Positions 40,047 to 51,872 of a stretch of DNA of 64,000 bases are shown piece by piece. Every line of letters begins with the position of its first letter. Position 1 is the first letter of the stretch. A program made the position numbers and the translations under genes. Source of the DNA: Phymatolithon calcareum (taxonomy: Eukaryota > Rhodophyta > Florideophyceae > Hapalidiales). The stretch spans positions 682,001-746,000 of the forward strand of contig OZ345373.1 in the NCBI GenBank assembly GCA_977006965.1, in the 5' to 3' direction. A model generated the notes under the pieces. It was not told where the DNA came from, ran no database searches, and saw only the letters and a list, made by a program, of their open reading frames with translations.

Positions 40047-41299
40047 TCCACTACTACTAAAATCGCTGTCTGTCTGTGTGTCTGTCGGTGTCTCTTTTGA
40101 TTCTCATTGGTTACATTTTTATAAGATAAGGTTCAACTGGGTGGATACGCGCTGAGGTGAGGGATCACTCGGCAATCCCCAGTTTTCTATTGGCTGTATG
40201 CAGTAACGTTTACATTTTTGTCACGTCATTATGTTTGGCTGTTACATAAAATTACTATATACGTCCGTTTCAAGTTGTGTGCGTGTCCGTTACAATTTTA
40301 GAGCTTGAGTACTGTACATAAGAGAGAGAGAGAAATTTTTGCCGCGCGAGATATATGTTCGTAGACTTTTTGTTGCGGGTTGACAATTCGGCTGTTTGGG
40401 ACCACCTGGTCTTCGGGCCGGACCGTTCGAGGACTCTGGACTGTAATCGATTTTTTTAATTAATTTTCTTTTTCCTTTAATTAGCTTTTTAATTGTTATA
40501 TTAATAATTACAATTCAGGGAACCAATGGGGTGCAGAGATTGGCACTGCCATACCCCCCATTCCTATGTCGTATCCGGCTGCCTGACATGCCCGTAAGGA
40601 TCCGCGAGCGGGCACGTGAGGATCTGTCGGAGCCCGACTCGCTGTCCCGCCTCTGCGAGAGTGCGCTTAAGGACTCTTTCTCGTGTAGAGTGACCTTGCC
40701 TAAAGGAGGACCTTGGAGGTGCTTCTTTGGACGTTCTATTTTGTGGGTACGTGTCAGGAAATGGTAGCACAGCCGCGGTCAGCGCCGGTTGGTTAGCATT
40801 GGAGGTAACCGTAGCTAACGGTTGGAAGACGCGCGTGAGAAGCAGACGGTGGAACCTCGGAGGTACCAAGCGCGGTACAAATCAGTTTTCGGGGACGGAA
40901 CCGAGGAACGCGCACTGCAGGTTGTAAGTGGCCGAAGACCTTTACCTTTTTAAATCCACAGGAACACCTCTCACATCGCAAAGGTTGAAAAAACAGGCCA
41001 GGCCCGCCTGTTAAGCTACCCTGCATTTTCACGTCGCACAGCTCGAACGGTGTTCGAGTACACGGTGAAAGACAAAGTTAGGAGAAAGAGGTTTTTACTG
41101 AAGAAGATCCGTTGCCGCGAGACGGTTGGTTGATATTTGTGGAGAAGCCTGGCCGATACAGAAGTTTATAATATTGTTGGTCGCCTAGGTTACCCTCATC
41201 TAGAGCCATCGACTTGCGTGGAGCGAATCAGATATCATATATGGTGACGTCTGCAGGAGATTCGAATATCGGTCGGCGCCAGAAGGGATCTCGAACAGA
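40047..41299. other. Unassigned stretch before the Helitron
   Basis: No gene is supported. A short GT-rich tract (CTGTCTGTCTGTGTGTCTGT, 40068), an AG run (40321-40334) and an AT-rich stretch (40450-40515) are the only low-complexity parts. It may include the 5' leader of the Helitron, whose left end I could not place. Confidence 0.45.
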
Positions 41300-41483
41300 T
41301 ATCTGAAGAAGAAGGATGTCAAGTGCTCAGGACGAGAGCTTGAGAGAAGCTTGAGATGCTCAGCAGCGCTCTCGGAACGAGTAGCGAAGGTGGAGGAATC
41401 GAGAACGCGTAAGAGCTCGAAGAGCCGCTGAGGCAGCGGAACAGAGGACGCTAAGTCTTTCTGCAGCTGCTAAGGCGAGGCGA

Positions 41484-41790
41484 GTGTCACGTGCTCGACA
41501 GAGTGCTGAACAAGCTCAAGCTCTTCGACACGCAGATGAAAAGGCAACTCAGTTTGCCCGTGCCCAAGAGCCTGCTGAAGAAACTCGAGCTCGACTGGAA
41601 CCCAATAAGGAGGGTATGCAAGTTTCTCGTGCTCAAGAGACCACTGAAGAAGTCGAGCTCGCCGACAAGCAGATCTAGAAGCAACTCAGCTTGCACGCGT
41701 CCAAGAGACTGTTGAATAGGATCGATCTCGCCGACAAGGAGATAGAGAAGCAACTCAGCTTGCAAGAAGCGTCGTTCTAGAAACATTAGG
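41484..41790 (+). repeat. Helitron N-terminal coding repeats
   Basis: Imperfect units encode the pattern RARQSAEQAQALRHADEK, ARAQEPAEETRARLEPNKEG and SRAQETTEEVELADKQ. A later unit repeats at the DNA level (ATCTCGCCGACAAGGAGATA; GAAGCAACTCAGCTTGCA twice). Such 'RAxExxExxxAR' arrays precede the Rep domain in many Helitron proteins. One or more stops break the array. Confidence 0.7.
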
Positions 41791-41875
41791 TCCGGTGGAC
41801 TTCGGAGAGATGAATGTCGAGTGCAAGAATTTTCTCGCATTCCATTTTATGGCAGAGCGAAACGTCCGTAGCTGA

Positions 41876-43998
41876 ATGTCTAATCCAGGGTTCTCCAATT
41901 GCTTTCAGGGAGGCCGTATCACCACAGAGAATATTTCATCACTGAAAGATGCTCCAGAGCCTTTGAAAAAGCTGTTGACTGAGAACACTACTGAAGCGAA
42001 AACGTTTCGAAGGAACATTGTCCGCTACAACAATGCTCTATACATGGCCTCTGTCCACGCTAAATGGGTATCCAGGGGTTAAGGACAGTCTGGATTCAAC
42101 CCGACGATGACACTGCAAGGCCGCATCCATCATTTTCTTGGTGGACTACAGCCTGCCCCTGGCAGAGATCCTGCGTTTCTTTCCGTATACTTTCACGATA
42201 CAGACTTCGACGTGCAGTCTGAGCTTCGATCTCGGAATGTTGCTAGAGTCAATACATCTCTCATGACAAGGCTTGCGAACATGTTGCAGCAGCACAACCC
42301 GTACGTTCAAAGCTTTATGTGCCTCCGTGATTGGATCAGCGAAGACGCACCGACCGCTGAGTACCGCATAGTCATCCATGAGGACAAGAGACCTGCTAAT
42401 GAGTATGTGCGTCGATACAATGGGCCTTCTTGCTCTGATATCGCTGCATTGATACCTGGAAACGAGGAAAGAGTGGTTGGCAGGCGTGATATAGTTGTAC
42501 GAAAGCGTGGGTCTCTCAACTCCAATGGGAACGAAGTTTGGACAAAGTCAATATATCTACCAGGTCTTACGATTCTTTGAGTTACGTCATGCTCTTTCCC
42601 GACGGTAGAGATGGATGGAATCCAGAAATGAAGTACACACACGGATACAGACAGAAAAAGCTCACATGTCTGATGTTCTACAGGTGGCATATGTTTCAAT
42701 GACAAGGTGATTTTAGTACTGTGCTTGCCTTGTTCCGGCTCTTTCAGCAGTACTTGGTTGACCAATACTGTAAGATAGATGTAAAGAGGTTGTTTCGAGA
42801 GCTTCTTGGAGATGCTTGAGGTCCATTTGATGAGTCTGAAGCTGTTAGATCTGGACGGTTGATTGTACTTCCATCGGCATATGTCAGAGGTGAACGCTAT
42901 ATGCGCCAGAAGATGCACGATATCATTGCAACTTCGAAAAAGCTCGGTCACCCAGACATATTCTTGACTATGACTTGCAACCCAAACTGGCCCGAGATGC
43001 TACGATGTCTACTGCCGGGCTAGTCTCCACAAGACAGGCCAGATCTTTGTGCTGGAGTGTTCAAATTGAAACTCAAAGCACTGATGGAAATGGTTCTCAT
43101 ACAAGAGATATTCGGGAAGGTTGTTGCTCATGTACGGGTCATCGAGTTCCAGAAGAGAGGCTTTCCGCATGCGCATTGCATCTTCATATTGCACTAGGTA
43201 TCTAAGAATACTCTTCGGAATCCTGCAGCAGTGGACGAAATCATATCTGCAGAGCTTCCTTCTGCAGACTATCCGCAGCTTAGAGAGCTAGTGCTCCAGC
43301 ACATGATCCGCAACCCGTCTGGGTCGCATAATCGCGGATCAGTCTTCATGGGAAACAATGGATGCAAAAAGAAATTTCCGAATTCGTTCCGATCGGAAAC
43401 TCAGCAATCTGAGAGCGAGCACTACATATTGTATCAGAGGAAGAGTCCCGAGGAATGTGGTGAGAGAGCCGCTCGGCCGGTACGCGGGAATCCGGAGCAG
43501 GAAGTCGACAATTCTTGGGTGCTTGCACATAATCGGCAGCTGTTAAGAATGTTCAACTGCCATATCAATGTTGAGCTCTGTATTTCCCGTGTGGGCGGCA
43601 TTAAGTATCTGTTCAAGTACATTTGCAAGGGAAGTGACCGAATCACTATGCAAATAGTCGAGGAAATAGGTTTACTCAATGAGATAGAGATGTTCCGAGA
43701 TGCTCGATATGTGCCTGCATCAGAGGCAGCTTGGAGGACTCTTGGACTTCACATCGCGGACAGCATGCCGCCTGTCTTCCGCCTTCATTTTCACGCAGAA
43801 GGCCACCATACTGTTTACTTTCGAGAGGGGAAGGAACAGAATGCGTCTTTTAGAGAACCAAAAACAAAACTGACAGAGTGGTTCAAATCAAAAGCTAAGT
43901 ACCCAGGTGCTCAGCATGTGCGTTATGATGAGTATCCACATTCTTCACCTGGAGCAGCGCCGAAAAAGTGTGGAAGCCACGAGCCAAGTTTCGTATAA
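41876..43998 (+). pseudogene. Helitron Rep/helicase protein: N domain and Rep
   Basis: Pieces in order: GRIHHFLGGLQPAPGRDPAF and a Helitron-like N domain (42107-42580); then SYVMLFPDGRDGWNPEM; then VLPSAYVRGERYMRQKMHDI and FLTMTCNPNWPEM near 42860-43000. The HUH-type motif is EFQKRGFPHAHC near 43150. Last comes the two-Tyr motif GGIKYLFKYICKGSDR near 43600. The HUH His residues and both Tyr residues are still present, but the frame is broken at about 42062, 42580, 42703, 43020 and 43205. Confidence 0.85.
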
Positions 43999-46122
43999 GA
44001 CACGGAGCTGAGTCGTCTTCATCCGCACCGCAGTACAGCTTCACAGGATCGGGAGAAGAGATCGTCGGTCGTCTCTACACTGCGAATACTCGTGAAGGAG
44101 AGCGCTACTACCTCCGCCTGCTTCTTTTCCATGTTACCGGCGCAAAATCGTTTTCAAATATGCGAACGGTTAATGGCGAGGTATGTGATTGTTTTCGAGA
44201 AGCCTGCATTCGTCGAGGATTACTGGCAGACGACGCTGAGTGGAAAAGAGCTTTGACGGAATCATTTGCTTTCCAATTTGTTCTGCTTTCGCACGTTCTT
44301 GTAACCATTCTTGCGTATTGTGAGCCCTCTGATCCGCTGTCGCTTTGGGAAGAGCGCAAGAGCTTATTTGCGTCAGATATTCGGGCACGTCATACGGGGC
44401 AGCTGACGTCATTAAGAGTCGAGGACGTCGCGCTGTCTTATGTTCTTCTTGAAGTTCAAGAGACTCTTTTATCCATGGGAAACTTTAGTTTGGAATTTTC
44501 TCATCTACCGCAACCTCAAGAAGAGCTTCCTGCTTTCATGATGGAGTCTGAGGAAGTAGAATCAGATCCCGATCGCCTGCAAAGAGCAGTGGATGAGGCA
44601 CTGCCACTTTTAATCGCAGCCCAGAAAACTGTCTTCGATGCTGTTGTCGGCTGTGTTCTTCCAGGAGTTTTATCAGCAAATCTTGGCCCACCTGTTTCTC
44701 ACGATGGTGTAGCAATCAGTGGACAATCCTGTGTATTTTTCTTGGATGCTCCAGGTGGAACCGGCAAGACGTTTCTGACACGAGCCATTCATGACTTTCT
44801 CAGACTTCGAGAGAAGAAAGTCATTGCAGTTGAAAGCTCTGCAGTTGCAGCACTACTTTTGGATGGAGGAAGATCTGCTCATTCAACCTTCAATTCAACC
44901 TTCAAGATACCAATTCCTTGCACAGCAGAAAGCACTTGTAACATTTCTGCTACGTCGCAACTGGCGTGTGGCCTGAGGGCTACTGATTAAATCATTTGGG
45001 ATGAGATCGTAATGTGACACAGGTATTGTGTCGAAGCTGTGGTCCGCTCTCTGAGGGACATAATGAGATCTAGATTTTCATTTGGGGGGAAATGCGTGCT
45101 ATTCTCTGGTGACTTCAGACGGATTCATCCTGTCATTCAAGGTAGATCGAGAGCTCATATCGTGCATGCATGCGTGAAGTCTTCAGCTCTCTACGCACAA
45201 TTATATAGGCTTCGATTGACGGAGAACAAGCGTTTTGGCATCTCTCCGAAACGATCCGCATGCAGATGAGCCAGCGTTGCAGTCCCCATACTATCTTCAA
45301 CGACTTGGAGAGGGACGTCTTCAAATCACAGAAGGAGATTTGGTAGATCTTTCTGAGTCTGTTCAGAAGGTTGTATCGATAAAAGATCTCTGTGGTAACG
45401 TTTCTGACGGTATCGATTCGCACTATTCTGATGTGAACTGGCTTACACCCAGGGCAATTATTTCTACTAAGAACGCCAGGCTGAGAGAAATAAACGAAAT
45501 TGTCCGTTCAAGAATTCCAGGGAGCTTCAAGACGTTTCTTAGTGCGGATATTGTTGATGACGCAGAACAGAACGCATTGAGATACCCTGTTGAGCTCTTG
45601 ACTACTCTCACGGCTGGCTCTGCACTTCCTGACCACTGTATTAAGCTCAAAAAGGGATTCATTGTCATGCTTCTTCGCAACAAGTGCCCAATAAAAGGTC
45701 ATGTTAATGGTGCAAGGTATATTGTGGAGCACATGTCGACAAACCTTCTCCACTTGAGAATAGCTGTAGGATCTCATGCTGGAAACCGGCTCACATTGCC
45801 GACAGTTCCATGTGGTCCACGGGACGACACCTTCCCAGTACCCGGGTTCAAGAGAACGCAGTTTCCTATCCGGACCTGCTCTGGGATGACTATCAATAAG
45901 GCACAGGGCCAGTCGTTTGGAGGAAAGCTTGGACTTGACTTATCAGATAACTGTTTTGCGCGCGATCAGCTGCACGTCGGAGAGTCTCGAGAAACCGATC
46001 CAAGAAAATTGACGGTGTGCACGACAAGGGCAGGTAATTTACCGAGAGGCCCTTTCGTAGAAATGTTAGTTATAAATATATGTTATATTTGTGAATCGGT
46101 TTCTTTGATAAGTAGTGTGTAG
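43968..46122 (+). pseudogene. Helitron PIF1-type helicase part
   Basis: Walker A reads FLDAPGGTGKTFLTRAIHDF near 44750. Motif II follows a TAA stop near 44990 (IIWDEIVM), then a second stop. Next comes GKCVLFSGDFRRIHPVIQ (about 45090-45140). The C-terminal helicase half is the longest frame (45235-46122): WLTPRAIISTKN, GFIVMLLRNKCPIKGHVNGA and CSGMTINKAQGQSF near 45880, then VCTTRAGN, matching motifs IV to VI of PIF1 helicases. Confidence 0.85.
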
Positions 46123-46752
46123 AATTTAGTAAATATTTAGACTATTATAAAATGTATATAAATACGTAGCTTTATTTAATGGAAGCATGGACCTAATATC
46201 TCAGCACTATGTATAAACCTCTTATTAATTAAAATAATATCTCGAAATAAGCAGACGTCATCGGCGCGAAGCGTCGAAACAGAGCCGCTTGTTTCCCTTC
46301 TAATATACCCATCCTTGTTTCTATCCACGCTTGGTACCAATATCATTTGTTTTGTTTTTATTACAATATATTGCAATAAAGCCTTAATTGCCCTGAGAAG
46401 TATTTATTGCAATAAATATTGCAAAAAGTAATGACATATGATCGAAACTCAAGGTACATCCTTGCCCTCCTCGGCGCTGGCAAGATCGTCGTACAGCGCT
46501 ACGTTACAGGATCTGTAAGGGAAATTTACGGAAAAGGGTTATAGAAGCTCCCAACACAGTTTACGTATTGCGACCCGAATCTGCTGCATCCGATTGCCGT
46601 CAGGAATTCTGCTCTGTTATCGATGCCTCTCGATAAATACAGACACGTCGACCGGCATTGACCTGGAAATTGCTCCCCAATTCTGTCTTGCCCATGCGAT
46701 CTCTTGGATTTCACACTCCTGGGAATTGCTCTGCCGAAACACTACGTCCAGA

Positions 46753-46839
46753 ATGTCAAGCAACGGACGTAAACCAGGCCTGAAAGAAGGTGTTGAGGTG
46801 CTAACGCAGAAGCTATGTGAAGAAGAATGCGATGTGTAG
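46753..46839 (+). pseudogene. hAT copy 3 transposase, first fragment
   Basis: MSSNGRKPGLKEGVEVLTQK, then LCEEECDV and a TAG stop, resembles in position and pattern the N-terminal helix of the frames in hAT copies 1 and 2 (IPKPKQKQVVQQLMQLLREQ). The continuation lies beyond the piggyBac insertion at 49684. Confidence 0.55.
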
Positions 46840-46889
46840 TCTCGCATAATCAGAATAACATGCTATCTCTTAGTCTGTAACAGCGGATG

Positions 46890-49659
46890 GGGCCAAATAT
46901 GGCTCTATTGGAAAATTTGAATCCAGAAGTCAAAATAAGGCTAATTTGAAACTAGATCCAATTTTTACAAAACGTCAATGCCGTCAATTCCACCCTCAAC
47001 ACGCCACCTCGCCAACGAATCCCCCGAACGATGTCCCCAGAATGTTGCTGCCGCAGTACTCATCAATGGCGCTGTCCACCGCCTTGCGGTAGGAGCGACG
47101 CACCCTCTTTTCTAGCGCACACTACTGCGAATGCCATATGCAACTGCCACGTCGCCTCGAAATTGAGAAGTCGCAATGATCTTCCTCCGTTTTTTGCCTA
47201 CCTACTGCACCCTGATACTCGCAGCCAACATTTTTAGTGTCATTTACCACGTCTAAAGCTACAATGATTGACACCTCCTCCACTGAGGCGTACTGCGGAG
47301 CCTGCGCGATTTTACGCTCTCTCTCATCCAATAGTTGTGCGCGTCGCCAGTGTCAAGAACCAGACTACTGGAGACAATAATGGGCGCTACGAATGGGGAA
47401 ACATTTCTAAGTGTTCGCATCTTCGTCTTCGTTGATAGAGTCTAGGACGACTCAATCTTCACGGTGAAATTCTTCAAAACATTTCCGGTTGCGGCCGGCG
47501 CACAGCGCGACGTCGCAGTATGCACACCGGATGAATGATTTCAGGGCCATTTGGGTGCTTTGGCCACGTGCTTTCAGGCGAACCTTGCACAGCTCGCACC
47601 GTCCTCTACTTTCCGCACGAATTGCGCTATGTATTCCTGGGTCTAGTCGTTTAGCAGGAAGCTCGGAATTTACCCGTGACCTCCGTCTCCTTCTTTGCGT
47701 TTCAACAGAAGTAGGTGCCGCTCTCGGTAGTCCGGTGCGTCTCAATCCTCTGGATTCAGCCACAAGGTCGCCCGCGATGCTCATGCGGATCTCCGCGGTG
47801 CATTTTCGGCCAGCGAGACTCACCTCTCGCGCGAGCAAAGTGATGCTCACCAATGCCACGTCCAGCAAAAACTGAAGGAGAGGTATCCAAGTGCGTCGCG
47901 ACTTCAGACGCATGTCGAATGCTGAACGACGCTGATCGAAGCTGTCTACACCACCCATGAACTGGTTGTAGTCGTTTATCATCTTTGGTATGGGTAATCG
48001 TAGTCGGCTGCCCATCAAACGGGAATCGTGCAGCGCGAGCGTTTGTAGATGATCCGCGAGGACGCTTGCGACATCAGAAAACGTAGTCGTCATTTCGGTG
48101 TAATGAATGCACTGTGGACATCATCGACACAGCGTTCTAGTCTATCCGTAGCATTGCCAGAGTGTCTAATGTACTGCTTCCTAATGCAGTGGGAATATCA
48201 AATGACACTGTTTGCGCCCAGAGTATCGTATTGCTTTTTACGGCCTCCTTTCCATCCGAGATAGCACGCTTCACCTCAGTGGGCAGTCCTTTTGCGTTCA
48301 CACGAAAGGTTCAGAATCCACCGATATTCATGTAACGCAAAAACGCCATTACGGGAACATTCCAAAAGCGATTGTCGGCAGCGACAATGGTCTCCCTGTC
48401 TTCTCCCAAAGGAAGATGAGTTGGAACACGCCGCAGTAGAAATATCATCACCTTGTTCGTCTCATTAAATTTGAATGCGGACCGAAGCTCTGGAGAATTA
48501 AGCGTCACGCGCTCGGCTGCCCCGCTGTGCAGCGCAGAGCGTAAGTAGAATGCGTACACATACCCGTCCGGAGAGCATAACGTCATTAGTTCGTAACCTT
48601 TCGAGATGGGATTATTCGCGCACACGACCTCAGATGCACGTCCGGAAAACGTACCATCGCTTAGTCGTACGATAGAACAGATTCAGGATCACGCAGTTGC
48701 CTAATGACCTCGCTTATGTGGTCTACGAGCCAGCCAACTTTATGATACCAAACGCGGTTCTCAGCACCTTCATGATGGCCTCTTCCGGGTGCTCGACGTG
48801 TAGAAATCGCTTTATCTGCTTCCAGCTCATTAGCGTGAAGTCAGACAATAGGGATGACTAGGGAACCCATTTCACTCAGAGTAGGTCCGAAGTACAGCGA
48901 CTTCGTACCAACCGACACAACCGACATGTAAATTAGAGAAGCGATGAATAGAATAATATCTGCGCGTGTGATATTGTTCCATGGTCGGCCAGAACTCCCT
49001 GCGCCTCTCAGCTCAGCGTACTCGTTTTTCGCCTCTACGATGCGGTCGAGTACCGTATCGGTGAACATCATGCGGAAGATACGCGACGGAGATACAGCCG
49101 CGTGAACACTGTCAGCAGCTCGCGGTAGATGTCAAGCTCGAAGCTCCATAGACTGAAAATGCGCTTGTCCTTCTGGGCGGTACATTTGACGAATTGTTTC
49201 GGAGTCACGCACAGAGTCAATATCACCGATGACGTCGCCTAACTCCAAATATTGTGCAGTATCTTCGTCGGAGCGTGCAACATCCGCTCCCTCATCTGGG
49301 TTATCGTCGTCAGACCGCAAAAAAACTCGTCCGAACGGCTCCGGATCGTTGTAATCACTTGACGAAGAATCTCCAGATGGCGAAGACGAACGCGCTGGCT
49401 ACTCATCCCACACAGAGCGACACTGAGCGCGAGATGCAGAGTTTGAACGGTTGTTCTGCATTCTGCGCCTCCCAGCCACTTTCCATGGCTTCGAACCGAG
49501 GGAATGTAGTGCCCCACCGAGAGATTTACAGCTTTCTTGGTTCGGTTGAGGTTTCGTGCAATTTTCTGATGAAGATGATCCAAAGTGTCGTTGACACTTG
49601 TCCTGCTTTGGTTGGGATGGATCTCACTGTAAATTTTACAACTGGATCAAATATGGCCC
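46890..49659 (-). mobile_element. piggyBac-type element nested in hAT copy 3
   Basis: The interval encloses all piggyBac coding remnants and ends in a possible imperfect inverted repeat of 29 bp (GGGCCAAATATGGCTC... on the plus strand at 46890; GGGCCATATTTGATCC... on the minus strand at 49659; about 21 of 29 positions). The TTAA duplication expected for this superfamily is not seen, so the ends are tentative. It separates the two halves of the hAT transposase. Confidence 0.55.
47452..49583 (-). pseudogene. piggyBac transposase, broken
   Basis: In minus-strand order: an acidic N terminus (49583-49132); then DTVLDRIVEAKNEYAELRG and WNNITRADIILFIASLIYMS (49071-48841); then KGYELMTLCSPDGYVYAFYL and VAADNRFWNVPV (48625-48311) with a catalytic-type Asp in ADN. 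Last is 48093-47452 with LPIPKMINDYNQFMGGVDSF carrying the third Asp in GGVD, RRTWIPLLQFLLDVALV, and a C-terminal Cys-rich domain (CELCKVRLK; CAYCDVALC). The family order is clear; stops and shifts separate the pieces. Confidence 0.85.
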
Positions 49660-49683
49660 ATAAAAATTAGATAAGAGCCACAT

Positions 49684-50277
49684 GTGGTCCTTACACGAAC
49701 TAAGGGATAAGGTGCCTTTTAACATCCTTCTGTGCCCGAAAGGTGCTGACTGCCTAGACAATGGTGAAATCGCTTTTGAAAAAGGAAAGGGGTATACTAA
49801 CCCATACAGCCACCTGAAGAGTTTCATATCTCGTGCATGAATTGTGTGTGACCCAGCATTCGAGTCGGAAGTTGTTAAGATACAGCGCGGTGAGTCCGAT
49901 ACTATGTCAAATGAAGAGAAGGATGCATGCAAGGAGCTCAAACTGGAACACGATGACGGTATAAAAAGCTCCATCGGCGGATCTGGTGGAGGGAGGCTGT
50001 CAATGGCGGAAAGAATTGCCGTACAAAAGAGCAAGCATGCTGAGGTCCATCAGACTTATATAAATTGCGACTTTATTCTTGGATCAACTGCCGAGCTGGA
50101 GAGGCTTTGGTCGGTGGCCAAGAATATTTTGACAGGCAATCGCAAGAGGATGACACCGTTAAAGAGAACAAAGGTTACTGTGACCAGCAGTCGGTGTCCC
50201 TGGCGATGAACACTGCCCGAAGCGCAAGAGTGATCCAACGCGTGAGTGAAGACATGGCGCAGGAGAACCTGAATTAG
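49684..50277 (+). pseudogene. hAT copy 3 transposase, zinc module and dimerisation domain
   Basis: The first piece (49684-49840) reads FNILLCPKGADCLDNGE and FEKGKGYTNPYSHLKSF, the zinc module shared with copies 1 and 2. After a stop and a shift, 49844-50209 ends in DFILGSTAELERLWSVAKNI and LTGNRKRMTP, the hAT C-terminal dimerisation motif. The last piece (to 50277) reads SLAMNTARSARVIQRVSEDM. The RNase H-like core between zinc module and dimerisation domain is missing. Confidence 0.85.
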
Positions 50278-50423
50278 ATTCTGTTTTTGCAATTGACATT
50301 GGAAGAATTGTCAGATATTGCAATTCCTATTGCCTTCAACCTTTCATTATTGGTATTGCAATTGCTATTGCATCATGTGCCCGAATAAATGACAATAATA
50401 TTGGTACTATCCCTGTTTCTATC

Positions 50424-51864
50424 GCGAACACAGCGGCAACGTTATCACGCAGTCTGAAGGGAGGGCTCACCCATTGAAACGCCGCTGAATATGAGCCAGG
50501 ACGCGTCGGGGGCAGCTTCGAGTATCGAAATTGCTCTGCAAAGTCCTCGTTGTCACAACATTTTTATATGCCAATGCGGCATCAGTGCATCTGTATCTTA
50601 ACAATCTTCTTGACGATCAGGGGTGTATACATAGTCAGATGATCGGGGTACGATGATCATCATCAGCCTTGATGATCAAGGCTGTTTTCAACTCGTGCGA
50701 CCACATGACTGTCGCAACTTCGAGGTCAGGAATCAGCACTCTCGAGAAGACAAGAAACAAGAGATCTCAGATGGCTCCGTTTGCCAGACTGTCGCATGTT
50801 TTTGCACAACGGTCGAGTAAATTCGGAGACAGTATGACTGGCTCTCAACGGACGATACTTCACCCTCCAGCGCTGGCGACAAGATTCGGAACGGTATAAG
50901 TACGGCGGCACCCGAGCACTCGATTGAGCGGAAGGCAGTCGGAATAAGAATCAACCAGTCTTGGTCGGCTCAGTGCTCCTTACGGGAGCGCACGGAGAGA
51001 AGTGGCCGGTGTAGGCGTCGCGCCATGCCCGGTCCCCGTTTTGGGAAACCAGCAGTCATCACAGATCATCACGACTAATTGGCGTGCGACGACATTCTTG
51101 AACAGCACGTGGACCATTCGTCGGGTTCTACTAGGCTGAGCGCGCGAAAGGTAATAAACTCTCTTTTGTTCTACATTGTTCATTGCCGTTTTGCGACAAT
51201 GACATGATAGAGAGTGGCAAACGTGACGATTCCTGATAACAGTGCCACTTTCGCACACGTGTCCCAAGTCGTTCACTCCTCACGGCCCTTCTACATTGCT
51301 GCACTGTACAGTATTACCACGTATCGAGAATGTGGAAATATGTCAATAATGTTTACAAATTGTTACAAGCGAGAAAGATCATCTTTCTTCCTTCTACAAC
51401 TTTACAAGAATTACAGTGAGAAACACATTTGATATGCGCTCCTCGCGGTGGTCATCGTGTTACATCTCGCTGCTGTCTCGTTGCACTCCGCTTCGTTGTA
51501 TTCCACATGCGAGAATAAGGCATAATCAATTTTACATGAAAATAATTTCCTTCAAGTAGTACAAGATACAGTGCAGCAATTTGTGATGATCATCTACGAA
51601 CCAACTACAATGCCACCGTATTCATAATCCGGAAATACGTCAACACATATGCAAAGGGTGAGGAAGTCAGGTAGACTTCACGGGGTTCAGTAACGTAAAG
51701 TAACAGAACTCTGCTGTCCTGTTGTACTGAGTGTGAAACAATCGTGCATCGGTAGTTTGATTTTCAATAGCATCAAAGCTCCACTTAGGTTGGCCACAGC
51801 AATGCTGATTTATTTTTAACGTACATGGCGACTTGGGTTGTAGCTACTCGTGCCTGTGCGATTA
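50424..51864. other. Intergenic stretch, no recognised gene
   Basis: The first bases continue the repeat that served as the target of hAT copy 3. I find no gene in the rest. A GATCAT-rich patch (50630-50690, TGATGATCAAGG-like) stands out slightly. Confidence 0.5.
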
Positions 51865-51872
51865 GATGTGTT

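Larger units (their letters stand above)
41300..46122 (+). mobile_element. Degenerate autonomous Helitron
   Basis: The order of an N-terminal repeat region, Helitron-like N domain, Rep (HUH and two-Tyr motifs) and PIF1-type helicase is that of an autonomous Helitron. Stops and frame shifts interrupt it in at least eight places. The right end could be near 46260-46285, where a small hairpin (TCGGCGC, GAA, GCGTCGA) lies, but the usual CTRR end after the hairpin is not seen. The left end is not defined. Confidence 0.85.
46326..50415 (+). mobile_element. hAT element copy 3, split by a piggyBac element
   Basis: The left end CACGCTTGGTACCAATATCA and the minus-strand right end CAGGGATAGTACCAATATTA are inverted repeats (about 17 of 22 positions). 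The 8-bp target duplication TTTCTATC flanks it at 46318-46325 and 50416-50423. The same flanking sequence without the element is present at 63948-64000, an empty site. Without the piggyBac insert the element is about 1320 bp. It encodes remnants of a transposase N-terminal helix, zinc module and C-terminal dimerisation domain. Confidence 0.85.

Noticed and set aside
40321-40334. AG dinucleotide run
   Set aside because: It is a short simple repeat without further meaning.
42307-42951. A 214-codon minus-strand frame over the Helitron Rep region
   Set aside because: It is antisense to the Helitron N domain, whose motifs are clear on the plus strand.
46259-46285. Helitron 3' end with hairpin
   Set aside because: The hairpin is short, has a G-T pair and no CTRR follows; kept only as a possibility in the Helitron entry.
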